From Polaribacter sp. (GTDB lineage: Bacteria > Bacteroidota > Bacteroidia > Flavobacteriales > Flavobacteriaceae), in the NCBI GenBank assembly GCA_030731695.1, contig JANQTK010000293.1, positions 1-8,740 on the forward strand: a stretch of 8,740 nt of DNA, written 5' to 3'. The notes beneath the pieces were generated by a model. It was not told the origin of the DNA. It saw only the letters and a list, made by a program, of their open reading frames with translations, and searched no databases. A program made the translations under genes and the position numbers. Shown piece by piece: positions 1-6,229 of the stretch. The stretch's first letter is position 1; each line of letters starts with the position of its first letter.

Positions 1-184
1 TATACGCTTTTGCAGATTTTTTTGGTCTTGTATTTAAAATAATTCCTCTAACCAATATGGTTCTTAACCATTTTGGAGCGTCAATTACTCTTTCATCCAT
101 TAAAAATTCATCCAAATATTTTCTAACGTCTTTGGTTGATGTACTTGCTGGCGATCCTAAATTTACTAATAATACTCCTTTCAT
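1..184 (-). CDS. hemH: Ferrochelatase, N-terminal 61 codons (runs off window)
   Basis: Ferrochelatase inserts ferrous iron into protoporphyrin IX (or coproporphyrin III in some lineages), the metal-insertion step of heme synthesis. Reading the minus strand from the ATG at 184-182 gives MKGVLLVNLGSP, then a DVRKYLDEFLMDERVIDAP stretch and LNTRPKKSAKAY at the window edge. These match the conserved N-terminus of the HemH family (LLVNLGSP, DV.xYL.EFL.D.RVID, RPKKSA.AY). The catalytic histidine and glutamate of the family lie beyond the cut and cannot be checked. It is the last gene of the leftward block, 106 bp after the RNA methyltransferase, in a gap carrying repeats and a dyad; it may therefore have its own promoter. 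It completes the pathway whose earlier steps are encoded rightward. Identification is firm; integrity of the rest is unknown. Confidence 0.95.
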   Translation of the reverse strand, partial: MKGVLLVNLGSPASTSTKDVRKYLDEFLMDERVIDAPKWLRTILVRGIILNTRPKKSAKAY

Positions 185-191
185 TATTAAG

Positions 192-237
192 GTTTAAAAG
201 TTTAAAAGTTTCAAGTTTAAGAGTTTCAAGTTTAAAA
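192..237. repeat. Degenerate GTTTAAAA / GTTTCAA tandem array
   Basis: Six consecutive units of 7-8 bp (GTTTAAAA, GTTTAAAA, GTTTCAA, GTTTAAGA, GTTTCAA, GTTTAAAA) fill the gap just upstream of the hemH start. Related heptamer tracts occur at 836-870 and, inverted, around 4822-4833. It looks like low-complexity intergenic repeat DNA of the kind common in flavobacteria. Whether it contributes to hemH expression is unknown; I see no exact TAnnTTTG promoter element in it. Confidence 0.7.
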
Positions 238-254
238 ATTGAAATCCTTTTGTC

Positions 255-275
255 ATTCTGAACTAGTTTCAGAAT
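255..275. repeat. Perfect 8-bp inverted repeat, dispersed-palindrome type, possible terminator
   Basis: Arms ATTCTGAA (255-262) and TTCAGAAT (268-275) pair perfectly around a CTAGT loop, within a TGTCATTCTGAA...CAGAATCT context that I recognise from memory as a common dispersed intergenic palindrome in flavobacterial genomes. It lies 16 bp beyond the stop of the methyltransferase gene and 71 bp before hemH. It could end or attenuate transcription between those two leftward genes, but there is no strong T-run after the stem on the minus strand, so a termination role is only possible. Confidence 0.6.
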
Positions 276-290
276 CTTATTTATATATTT

Positions 291-827
291 TCAGCCATTT
301 AATTCCTTCCCTTTGGGAAGGTTAGGATGGGCTAATTGATTCGTAATTTCATACAACGTAATTGCCAAACTGTGAATCACATTCATACTCGAATTTCTTC
401 CATACATCGGAATTTCAATGGTTGCATCTGCCAAATTTGAATTTGAAATTCCATTGCGTTCACTGCCCAAAATTAGTGCGATTTTCTCAAAATTTTTAAA
501 ATTAAAATCTTGAATTTCGATACTTTTATCAGTTATTTCTATGCCAATAATGGTGTAGCCAAGTTGTTTAAGATTCTTGATTTTTTCATCAAAATCGGTA
601 TAAAATTCACATTCAATTTGATTGATAGTATTTCTAGCAGTTTTCACAACTTTTCTGTTTTCAATAAAAGGAGAACTTTCGTGTAAATACATTTTTTCCA
701 CGCCAAAACTTTCTGCTACACGAAAACACATTCCCACATTTTCTGGAGTTCTAATAGCATCACACAAAATGTGAATTGGAAATTTTTGTTGCTTGTTTTT
801 AATGTCTTTGTGGGTTAGTTGTTTCAA
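291..827 (-). CDS. SpoU/TrmH-family RNA 2'-O-ribose methyltransferase, TTG start
   Basis: A SAM-dependent SPOUT-class methyltransferase predicted to methylate a ribose 2'-OH in tRNA or rRNA; the target nucleotide cannot be assigned. The three family motifs are present: motif 1 NVGMCFR (residues 30-36), motif 2 LILGSERNG (118-126) and motif 3 with IPM and SSMNV (139-150), which form the trefoil-knot cofactor site. At 178 aa it is a minimal-length member without an added RNA-binding domain. The start is TTG at 827-825: the in-frame codons before it are only two ATT after a TGA stop, and the resulting MKQLTH N-terminus resembles flavobacterial homologues as I recall them. The last dozen residues (HPNLPKGKELNG) look like an add-on, and codons 169-175 are formed by a perfect palindrome. 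It follows the AraC gene by 39 bp and is probably cotranscribed with it. Its link to heme synthesis is positional only. Confidence 0.9.
   Translation of the reverse strand: MKQLTHKDIKNKQQKFPIHILCDAIRTPENVGMCFRVAESFGVEKMYLHESSPFIENRKVVKTARNTINQIECEFYTDFDEKIKNLKQLGYTIIGIEITDKSIEIQDFNFKNFEKIALILGSERNGISNSNLADATIEIPMYGRNSSMNVIHSLAITLYEITNQLAHPNLPKGKELNG
305..321. repeat. Perfect 7-bp palindrome inside the 3' end of the methyltransferase gene
   Basis: CCTTCCC (305-311), loop TTT, GGGAAGG (315-321) form a GC-rich perfect stem in a 34%-GC-like background. It lies within codons 169-175 of the methyltransferase, ending 11 bp before its stop codon. Palindromes built around CCTTTGG or CCCTTTGGG cores are common dispersed elements in Bacteroidota as I recall. 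In the transcript it would be a strong hairpin and, with the dyad at 255-275, could protect or end the 3' end of the message. Confidence 0.7.
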
Positions 828-835
828 AATAATTC

Positions 836-870
836 AGTTTAAAGTATAAAGTTTAAAGTCAAAAGTCTAA
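836..870. repeat. Five tandem heptamers (AGTTTAA-like)
   Basis: Five units with an exact 7-bp period: AGTTTAA, AGTATAA, AGTTTAA, AGTCAAA, AGTCTAA. They fill almost the whole 39-bp gap between the AraC gene and the methyltransferase gene and run over the AraC stop codon (869-867, TAG). The array is the same kind of sequence as that before hemH. No promoter element was found in it, so the two leftward genes are probably cotranscribed. Confidence 0.7.
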
Positions 871-1751
871 CCTTGAAAACTCATGATGTATTTTTTTGGA
901 GTTGTTCCAAACTTTTTTCTGAAGGCTGCAATAAAATGACTTGCTGTGCTATAGCCAACTTGCAAACCAACTTCATTAACGTTGTATTGATTGGTTTCTA
1001 ATAATTTTCGAGCATATTCCATTTTGTAATCGAACAAAAAACTATACACAGTATCACCATAAATTTGTTTGAAACCTTCTTTTAATCTTTTTAAATTCAA
1101 ACCAATTTCATCAGCAAGTTCTTGCAAACTAGGTGGTTCTGCCATTCTGGAAATGATAATTTCTTTTGCTTTTCTAATTTTTAAAACATTTTGTTCATCA
1201 ACCAAAAACGGACAATATTCTCCAATGGAAGCTTCATCTTTTTGAAAATGCAAACTCAATAGTTCGTAAATTTTTCCTTTTACATACAATTCTCTGATGG
1301 AACTATTGATGCTCGAATTGATAATTTGTTGCAAAACAATGGCAACAGTTGGTTTTATTTCTGCATCATCATAATATTTTTTATTGCTATTTTCATTGCT
1401 TAAAAAGGTGATAAATCCTGATTCTTTTGAGAATAACGAATGAAACTTTTCAATTGAAATTAAGATGGAAATCAACGTTGTTTTTGGGTGAATTTCTAAA
1501 TTTATTGGCAGTGTTCTTTGTGGATTGTATAATAAAATACAACGATTATCCAATACATCAAAAGAGTATGAGCTGTTGTTAAAAAGAAATTTCGAATTTC
1601 CTCTTAAGCAAAAGTGCATTTGTATAAAAGTACTGTTGATGGCTCTTTCAAAGGTTTGTTTCTCAGCGCTTTCGTTTTGAAAATAAAGTACATAAAATCC
1701 GTTCTCTAAATTTATTTCTTCAATGGTACTTTCTCCGACATTTTTAAACAT
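867..1751 (-). CDS. AraC/XylS-family transcriptional regulator, divergent from hemA
   Basis: A 294-aa regulator. The C-terminal third is a canonical AraC DNA-binding domain with two helix-turn-helix units: LQELADEIGLNLKRLKEGFK (about 209-228) and VNEVGLQVGYSTASHFIAAF (258-277), closing with the family hallmark RKKFGTTPKKY. The first 180 residues show no motif I can name; they look like a mixed alpha/beta sensor region of unknown ligand. There is no signal peptide or membrane segment, so it should be cytoplasmic. It starts at ATG 1751-1749 and is transcribed away from hemA across a 204-bp gap that contains palindromes. AraC proteins usually control adjacent genes, and this one lies between hemH and the hemA operon, so regulation of heme synthesis, perhaps in answer to heme or iron, is a reasonable inference but not shown by the sequence. 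Confidence 0.93.
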   Translation of the reverse strand: MFKNVGESTIEEINLENGFYVLYFQNESAEKQTFERAINSTFIQMHFCLRGNSKFLFNNSSYSFDVLDNRCILLYNPQRTLPINLEIHPKTTLISILISIEKFHSLFSKESGFITFLSNENSNKKYYDDAEIKPTVAIVLQQIINSSINSSIRELYVKGKIYELLSLHFQKDEASIGEYCPFLVDEQNVLKIRKAKEIIISRMAEPPSLQELADEIGLNLKRLKEGFKQIYGDTVYSFLFDYKMEYARKLLETNQYNVNEVGLQVGYSTASHFIAAFRKKFGTTPKKYIMSFQG

Positions 1752-1820
1752 AACAAATTTCGTTTTACAGATTGTTTTTATTTAGAATCATTCTATATTA
1801 ATTCTTTCAAAAACCTTGAA

Positions 1821-1830
1821 TTGCATGCAA
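1821..1830. promoter_or_regulatory. Palindrome TTGCATGCAA, candidate operator
   Basis: A perfect 10-bp palindrome in the control region between the AraC gene and hemA. It overlaps the end of a candidate -7 element for the AraC gene (1835-1828, minus strand) and would cover that promoter's start region. This position suits autoregulation. AraC proteins more often bind direct repeats, so the binding partner is unproven. Confidence 0.4.
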
Positions 1831-1835
1831 AAATA
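1828..1835 (-). promoter_or_regulatory. Candidate -7 promoter element for the AraC gene
   Basis: On the minus strand this reads TATTTTTG, an exact match to the Bacteroidota -7 consensus TAnnTTTG. It would give a leader of roughly 70 nt before the ATG at 1751. No convincing -33 TTG/TTTG is at the usual distance, and the short motif can occur by chance in AT-rich DNA. Confidence 0.4.
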
Positions 1836-1839
1836 AGGA

Positions 1840-1873
1840 TTTAGGGTGTTTTAAATTATAAATTTTTCCTAAA
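1840..1873. promoter_or_regulatory. Nested AT-rich dyad in the araC-hemA control region
   Basis: Outer arms TTTAGG (1840-1845) and CCTAAA (1868-1873) enclose an inner pair AAATT (1853-1857) and AATTT (1861-1865) around ATA. GTGTTTT (1846-1852) also has a complement, AAAACAC, at 1873-1879, so alternative pairings exist. It lies roughly midway between the two candidate divergent promoters and could be a protein-binding site. Function is not shown. Confidence 0.35.
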
Positions 1874-1930
1874 AAACACAGAACGTTATTAAAAGTACTT
1901 TCTGCGATACTTTTTTCTAAATGAAGTTTT

Positions 1931-1938
1931 TACTTTTG
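1931..1938 (+). promoter_or_regulatory. Candidate -7 promoter element for the hemA operon
   Basis: TACTTTTG matches the Bacteroidota -7 consensus TAnnTTTG exactly and sits 17 bp before the hemA ATG, predicting a short leader of about 10-14 nt. The -33 region has no good TTG at the expected spacing, which would fit a promoter needing an activator. The start codon is preceded by an A/T-rich stretch without a Shine-Dalgarno sequence, as is normal in this phylum. Confidence 0.55.
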
Positions 1939-1955
1939 TGCGTTTTTAAGAAAAT

Positions 1956-3191
1956 ATGCAAGAGAATAAACAGCAGCATTTTTATAATATAGGCGTCAGT
2001 TACAAAAAAGCAGACGCTACTATTCGTGGAAAATTTTCATTATCAAAAGAAAATCAGATTGCGTTATTAAATTTAGCAAATCAACAAGGTTTTGAAGGAA
2101 TTTTTGTTTTATCAACTTGCAATAGAACAGAAATTACTGGTTTTGCTGAGCGTCCTTGCCAGTTAATAGAATTGTTATGCGAATTCACGGAAGGTTCCAT
2201 TCAAGAATTTGCAAAGTTTTCAAATATTTATAAAAACCAAGAAGCAATAGATCAATTATTTAGGATTGGTACAGGTTTGGAAAGTCAAATCTTAGGAGAT
2301 TATGAAATAGTTGGTCAATTAAGACAAGCTTTCAAGTTGGCAAAAAAGATGAAAACTACCAACGCTTATGTGGAGCGATTGATGAATAGCGTTTTACAAG
2401 CCAGCAAAAAAGTGAAGAATGAAACCATGTTGAGTTCAGGCACCACCTCAGTTTCGTATGCTGCTGTGAAATACATTACTAAAAATATACCAGACTATAC
2501 TTCTAAAAATATTTTGGTTTTTGGTTTGGGTAAAATGGGAAAACATACCTGCAAAAATTTAACAGAATATACAAATATCAATTCAGTTTGTTTGATCAAT
2601 AGAACTGAAGAAAAAGCGGCTGAATTTGTAAAAGAGTATACATCTATTAGAAAAGCGAGTATCGAAAACCTGTCTTTAGAAATCGAAAAAGCAGATGTTT
2701 TAATTGTTTCTACAGGAGCAGAAAAACCAACTATTACTAAAAATCATATCTCAGAAAATAAAAAGATATTGATTTTAGATTTGTCAATGCCAGAAAATGT
2801 AGCTTTGGATGTAGAGGATTATAAAGGTGTTCAATTGGTAAATGTTGATGAGCTTTCAAAAATTACGGATGAAACATTGGCAATTCGTCAACAAGAAATT
2901 CCGTTTGCAGAGGCAATTATTGAAACTCACATCAAAGAATTTACAGATTGGCAAAATCACAGAAGATTAGCGCCAACAATTACTGCGCTAAAAAAATCTT
3001 TGGAGATTATTAAAAATGATGAAATTAACTTTCAAAAAAAGAAATTGCCTAATTTTGACGAAAATCAGGCAGAAATTTTAACTTCACGAATAATTCAAAA
3101 AATTACCACACAATTCGTAAAACATTTAAAAGAGGAGAATGTTTCTGTTGCACAAAGTATTCAATTGATCAACAAAGTATTTCAATCTTAA
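1956..3191 (+). CDS. hemA: Glutamyl-tRNA reductase
   Basis: Reduces glutamate carried on tRNA-Glu to glutamate-1-semialdehyde with NADPH, the first committed step of the C5 route to heme. The N-terminal catalytic domain holds STCNRTEI with the nucleophilic Cys55, and GLESQILGDYEIVGQ (107-121), a clear variant of the family's GLxSxxxGExQIxGQ. The NADPH-binding Rossmann domain spans about 165-310 with GLGKMG (190-195) and LINRT (213-217). The C-terminal dimerisation domain begins about 315 and includes HRRLAPTI. At 411 aa it is a normal length. It starts with ATG 17 bp after a candidate -7 element and is the first gene of the rightward operon, divergent from the AraC regulator; the next gene follows after 9 bp. 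Its product is unstable and is normally passed to HemL, which is encoded in the same operon. Confidence 0.98.
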   Translation: MQENKQQHFYNIGVSYKKADATIRGKFSLSKENQIALLNLANQQGFEGIFVLSTCNRTEITGFAERPCQLIELLCEFTEGSIQEFAKFSNIYKNQEAIDQLFRIGTGLESQILGDYEIVGQLRQAFKLAKKMKTTNAYVERLMNSVLQASKKVKNETMLSSGTTSVSYAAVKYITKNIPDYTSKNILVFGLGKMGKHTCKNLTEYTNINSVCLINRTEEKAAEFVKEYTSIRKASIENLSLEIEKADVLIVSTGAEKPTITKNHISENKKILILDLSMPENVALDVEDYKGVQLVNVDELSKITDETLAIRQQEIPFAEAIIETHIKEFTDWQNHRRLAPTITALKKSLEIIKNDEINFQKKKLPNFDENQAEILTSRIIQKITTQFVKHLKEENVSVAQSIQLINKVFQS

Positions 3192-3200
3192 AATAATTTC

Positions 3201-4790
3201 ATGCAAAAAATTATAAAAATAGGAACTCGTGACAGCCAATTAGCGCTTTGGCAAGCTCATAAAGTGCGTAAAGAGTTAGAAACCTTAGGTTTTGAAACTG
3301 AGATAGTTCCTATAAAATCCACTGGAGATATTGTTTTAGATAAGCCTTTGTACGAATTAGGAATTACTGGAATTTTCACCAAGAATTTAGACATTGCTTT
3401 ATTGGAAAAACGAATTGATATTGCTGTTCACTCTATGAAAGATGTTCCAACAGTTTTACCTGTAGGAATCATACAAGCAGCTGTTTTAAAACGTGCCAAT
3501 TACAATGATATATTAGTTTTAAAAGGAAATGAAGAATTTTTTGGTCAACCTGAAGGAATCATTGCTACTGGAAGTTTGCGAAGAAAAGCACAATGGCTCA
3601 ATCGCTATCCTACACATAAAGTAGTTGATTTACGCGGAAATGTAAACTCTAGACTAGAAAAATTAGAAAATAACGATTGGGATGGAGCTGTTTTTGCAGC
3701 TGCAGGATTGGAAAGATTGGGTATAAGACCTGCTGGAGCAATTAATTTGGGTTGGATGATTCCTGCGCCTGCACAAGGTGCAATTATGGTTTCGTGCCTA
3801 GAAAATGATAATTTTGTAAAAGAGGCTTGTGCAAAATTAAATGATTATGAAACTCAAGTTTGCGTCGGAATTGAACGTGAATTTTTGAATCTTTTAGAAG
3901 GTGGTTGTACTGCTCCAATTGGAGCGTTAGCGTATGTTGATCAAAAAACACAAGAAATAAATTTTAAAGGAATTTTGTTAAAAAAGGATGGTTCAAAAAA
4001 AATTACCGTTACAAAAACAAATCCCTTAGGACGTCATAGATATTTAGCAAAAGATTGCGCAGATTTCATCATTAATAAAGGAGGCAAAGAATTGATGTTG
4101 GAAGATGAGGAAGTTTCTATCACAAAGAAAATGGTGTATTCCACTAAAAAACTTTCAGAGGCTCAAAAAAAGTTACTTCCTAGAACTATTGAAATTCATG
4201 ATAGCGATTTTATCAAAATTAGGTTCAATAGAATTGCTCCAAAAGTAATGAAAGAGGAACTTGAAAATGTGGTTATTACAAGTCAAAATGGTGTAGAATC
4301 TATTTTAAATTCATTTACCAAAAACGAAATCAAATTCAAAAATATTTTTTGTGTTGGTAGAAGAACAAAAAAATTGATTGAAACTTCGATTGGAGAAGTA
4401 ACTTATGTGGCAAAAAACGCAAAACAATTGGCGGAATATTTAGCTAAAAACCTACAAAACAAAGAAGTAACGTATTTTTGTAGCGATATCAGAATGGATA
4501 TTTTGCCTGCGTATTTGCATCAAAAAAGCATTCAACTGACAGAAATTGAAGCGTATAAAACGATGTTAAGTCCTTTGAAGATTGCAGAAGATGTTTCAGG
4601 AGTATTGTTTTACAGTCCCTCAGGAATTGAAAGTTATTTGAAAAAAAATGACCCTGATAAAATTGCTTTTTGCATTGGAGAATCTACTGCAGATGTGGCA
4701 AAAAAATATTTTAAAAATGTGCAAATTGCCAACTCACCAGATGTTGAAAGTTTGCTAACATTGGTAAAAAATCATTTTATTGCATCTTAA
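3201..4790 (+). CDS. hemC: Hydroxymethylbilane synthase fused to uroporphyrinogen-III synthase
   Basis: A 529-aa two-domain enzyme. Residues 1 to about 305 are HemC, which joins four porphobilinogens: IGTRDSQLALWQ (7-18), HSMKDVPT with catalytic Asp81, SLRRKAQ and DLRGNVNSRL with the substrate-binding arginines, and EGGCTAPIGA with Cys236, the dipyrromethane cofactor attachment site. Residues about 310-529 are HemD, which closes the ring with inversion of ring D: VITSQNGVESI (358-368), CVGRRTKKL, VLFYSPSGIESYL (468-480) and CIGESTADVAKKY (491-503). A lone HemC is about 310 aa, so the extra length is the fused domain. No separate hemD is in the window. An in-frame ATG at 4131 (Met311) lies exactly at the domain border, so a free HemD might also be made. 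HemD sequences are poorly conserved; that half is somewhat less certain. Confidence 0.95.
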   Translation: MQKIIKIGTRDSQLALWQAHKVRKELETLGFETEIVPIKSTGDIVLDKPLYELGITGIFTKNLDIALLEKRIDIAVHSMKDVPTVLPVGIIQAAVLKRANYNDILVLKGNEEFFGQPEGIIATGSLRRKAQWLNRYPTHKVVDLRGNVNSRLEKLENNDWDGAVFAAAGLERLGIRPAGAINLGWMIPAPAQGAIMVSCLENDNFVKEACAKLNDYETQVCVGIEREFLNLLEGGCTAPIGALAYVDQKTQEINFKGILLKKDGSKKITVTKTNPLGRHRYLAKDCADFIINKGGKELMLEDEEVSITKKMVYSTKKLSEAQKKLLPRTIEIHDSDFIKIRFNRIAPKVMKEELENVVITSQNGVESILNSFTKNEIKFKNIFCVGRRTKKLIETSIGEVTYVAKNAKQLAEYLAKNLQNKEVTYFCSDIRMDILPAYLHQKSIQLTEIEAYKTMLSPLKIAEDVSGVLFYSPSGIESYLKKNDPDKIAFCIGESTADVAKKYFKNVQIANSPDVESLLTLVKNHFIAS

Positions 4791-4805
4791 ATTTTAAAAT
4801 TATAT

Positions 4806-4827
4806 AAAGTTTTAATTTTTAAACTTT
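4806..4827. repeat. AT-rich inverted repeat between hemC and hemB
   Basis: AAAGTTT (4806-4812) and AAACTTT (4821-4827) are perfect 7-bp arms with an 8-base loop in the 49-bp gap before hemB. The right arm continues into TTTAAACT, the inverse of the AGTTTAA heptamer found in the other gaps. It has no G/C clamp and would be a weak hairpin; neither a terminator nor a promoter is convincing. Confidence 0.4.
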
Positions 4828-4839
4828 AAACTATTTATA

Positions 4840-5805
4840 ATGTTTAGAACAAGAAGACTTAGAAAAACAGCAGCAATCAGAAGATTGGTAAAAGAAACCA
4901 GTTTGTCTGTTGATGATTTTATATATCCATTATTTATTGAAGAAGGAGAAAATATTGAAACTGAAATTGTTTCAATGCCAGGTATCAAACGATTTTCTTT
5001 GGATAGAATTTCAAAAGAATTAGACGAAGTTGTTGCTTTGAAAATTCCTGCAGTATTGCTTTTCGGAATTCCTTCAAACAAAGACAATGAAGGAACAGAA
5101 ACTTGGAACGAAAACGGAATCATGCAAAAAGCCATTCGTTTTATCAAGCAAAATTATCCTGATTTATACGTTATTACAGATGTTTGTTTTTGCGAATATA
5201 CATCACATGGTCATTGCGGAATTATTCACGAAAATGATGTGGATAATGACGCAACTTTAGTAAACATTGCGAAGCAAGTTATTTCGCACGCAAAAGCAGG
5301 AGTTGATATGGTGGCACCTTCAGGAATGATGGATGGAACTATTGAAATGGTGCGTCAATCGTTGGATAATTCAGGTTTTTCTGATTTACCCATCATGGCT
5401 TATTCTGTAAAATATGCGTCTGCATTTTATGGCCCTTTTAGAGATGCTGCAGATTCTGCACCTACTTTTGGAGATAGAAAAACCTATCAAATGGATCCTG
5501 CAAATAGAGAAGAAGGTTTGCGAAAAGCCACTCATGATGATGAAGAAGGTGCAGATGTTTTGATGGTAAAACCAGCTTTATCTTATTTGGATATCATCCG
5601 TGATTTAAAAAATAATTTTGACAGACCCATTGCTTGTTATAATGTAAGTGGTGAATATGCCATGATCAAAGCAGCTGCTGAAAAAGGTTGGATTGATGGC
5701 GAAAAAGTAATGATGGAAAGTTTACTGTCTATGAAAAGAGCAGGAGCAGATATCATCATCACCTATTTTGCAAAGGAGGCAGCGAAATTATTGATGAAAA
5801 AATAA
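4840..5805 (+). CDS. hemB: Porphobilinogen synthase (5-aminolevulinate dehydratase)
   Basis: Condenses two 5-aminolevulinates to porphobilinogen in the cytoplasm. The 321-aa protein is full length. The active-site zinc cluster is present: DVCFCEYTSHGHCG with Cys116, Cys118 and Cys126, so this is a zinc-type enzyme and not the aspartate-rich magnesium/potassium type. The two Schiff-base lysines are Lys191 in MAYSVKYASAFYGPFRDA and Lys244 in DVLMVKPAL. The family N-terminus RxRRLR and the YNVSGEY motif (267-273) are also present. Homologues form octamers. It lies 49 bp after the hemC-hemD fusion gene and only 3 bp before the small secreted-protein gene, so it is cotranscribed with at least the latter. 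Nothing in it is abnormal. Confidence 0.98.
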   Translation: MFRTRRLRKTAAIRRLVKETSLSVDDFIYPLFIEEGENIETEIVSMPGIKRFSLDRISKELDEVVALKIPAVLLFGIPSNKDNEGTETWNENGIMQKAIRFIKQNYPDLYVITDVCFCEYTSHGHCGIIHENDVDNDATLVNIAKQVISHAKAGVDMVAPSGMMDGTIEMVRQSLDNSGFSDLPIMAYSVKYASAFYGPFRDAADSAPTFGDRKTYQMDPANREEGLRKATHDDEEGADVLMVKPALSYLDIIRDLKNNFDRPIACYNVSGEYAMIKAAAEKGWIDGEKVMMESLLSMKRAGADIIITYFAKEAAKLLMKK

Positions 5806-5808
5806 ATT

Positions 5809-6228
5809 ATGAATAAACTATCAATATATGCTTTCCTTTTGGTTAGCCTAAATGGATTTTGTCAAAAAATTGATAAAGAATTTATCACTGGAACTTGGAA
5901 AGTTGTTAAGATTGAAAAAGTCTCAAATAATCCTAACTTTAAAGACTTAATAAAAAGTTTTAAATTATCAATATTTTATTTTAAAGATGATGAAACTTTT
6001 GAAATTGAGACAAAAAATAAAACTCAATTGTTTTCAATGATGACTAGAATGTTTAATAAATCTAATTGGAAAATTGGAAAATTAAATGAGATTTTAGTTG
6101 GAACAGAAAAAGATAGATTTTCAATAATGCTTATTAATGTTGTGCTAAAAAATAATGAAATCTTCTTTGATTTAAGTGAAGAAGATCAATTTCCGTTAGT
6201 TTTAAAAGTAGAAAAGATAAAAGAATAA
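5809..6228 (+). CDS. Predicted secreted small protein, possible lipocalin-like fold, within the hem operon
   Basis: I do not recognise this 139-aa protein. It begins MNKLSIYAFLLVSLNGFCQK, a short positively charged end plus hydrophobic segment ending in FC-Q, a form typical of flavobacterial signal peptides with cleavage near residue 18. Cys18 is not in a proper lipobox, so it is probably not a lipoprotein. The mature part has ITGTWKVVKIE (26-36) followed by alternating strand-like segments (FKLSIFYF, ETFEIET, DRFSIML, EIFFDLS, LVLKVEKI), the pattern of lipocalin-like Bacteroidota proteins that start with a GTW motif. It starts 3 bp after hemB and ends 1 bp before hemL, so it must be cotranscribed and probably translationally coupled. 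Its base composition is extreme: 81 G+C in 360 bases (5821-6180, 22.5%) against 72 in 180 (40%) in hemL 6541-6720. That suggests fast evolution or late insertion. A role in heme handling is only a guess. Confidence 0.8.
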   Translation: MNKLSIYAFLLVSLNGFCQKIDKEFITGTWKVVKIEKVSNNPNFKDLIKSFKLSIFYFKDDETFEIETKNKTQLFSMMTRMFNKSNWKIGKLNEILVGTEKDRFSIMLINVVLKNNEIFFDLSEEDQFPLVLKVEKIKE

Positions 6229-6229
6229 A

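Noticed and set aside
1754..1761. GAAATTTG on the minus strand as a -7 element for the AraC gene
   Set aside because: One mismatch to the consensus and only 2 bp from the start codon, which would force a leaderless or 5'-truncated message; the exact match at 1835-1828 is better.
4812..5147. 111-aa minus-strand open frame over the start of hemB
   Set aside because: It lies opposite well-conserved hemB codons, has no recognisable motif and no promoter; it is a complementary-strand shadow.
5809..5865. Lipoprotein signal in the small secreted protein (Cys18)
   Set aside because: The residues before the cysteine (LNGF) do not fit a lipobox; an ordinary signal peptide cut before Gln19 fits better.
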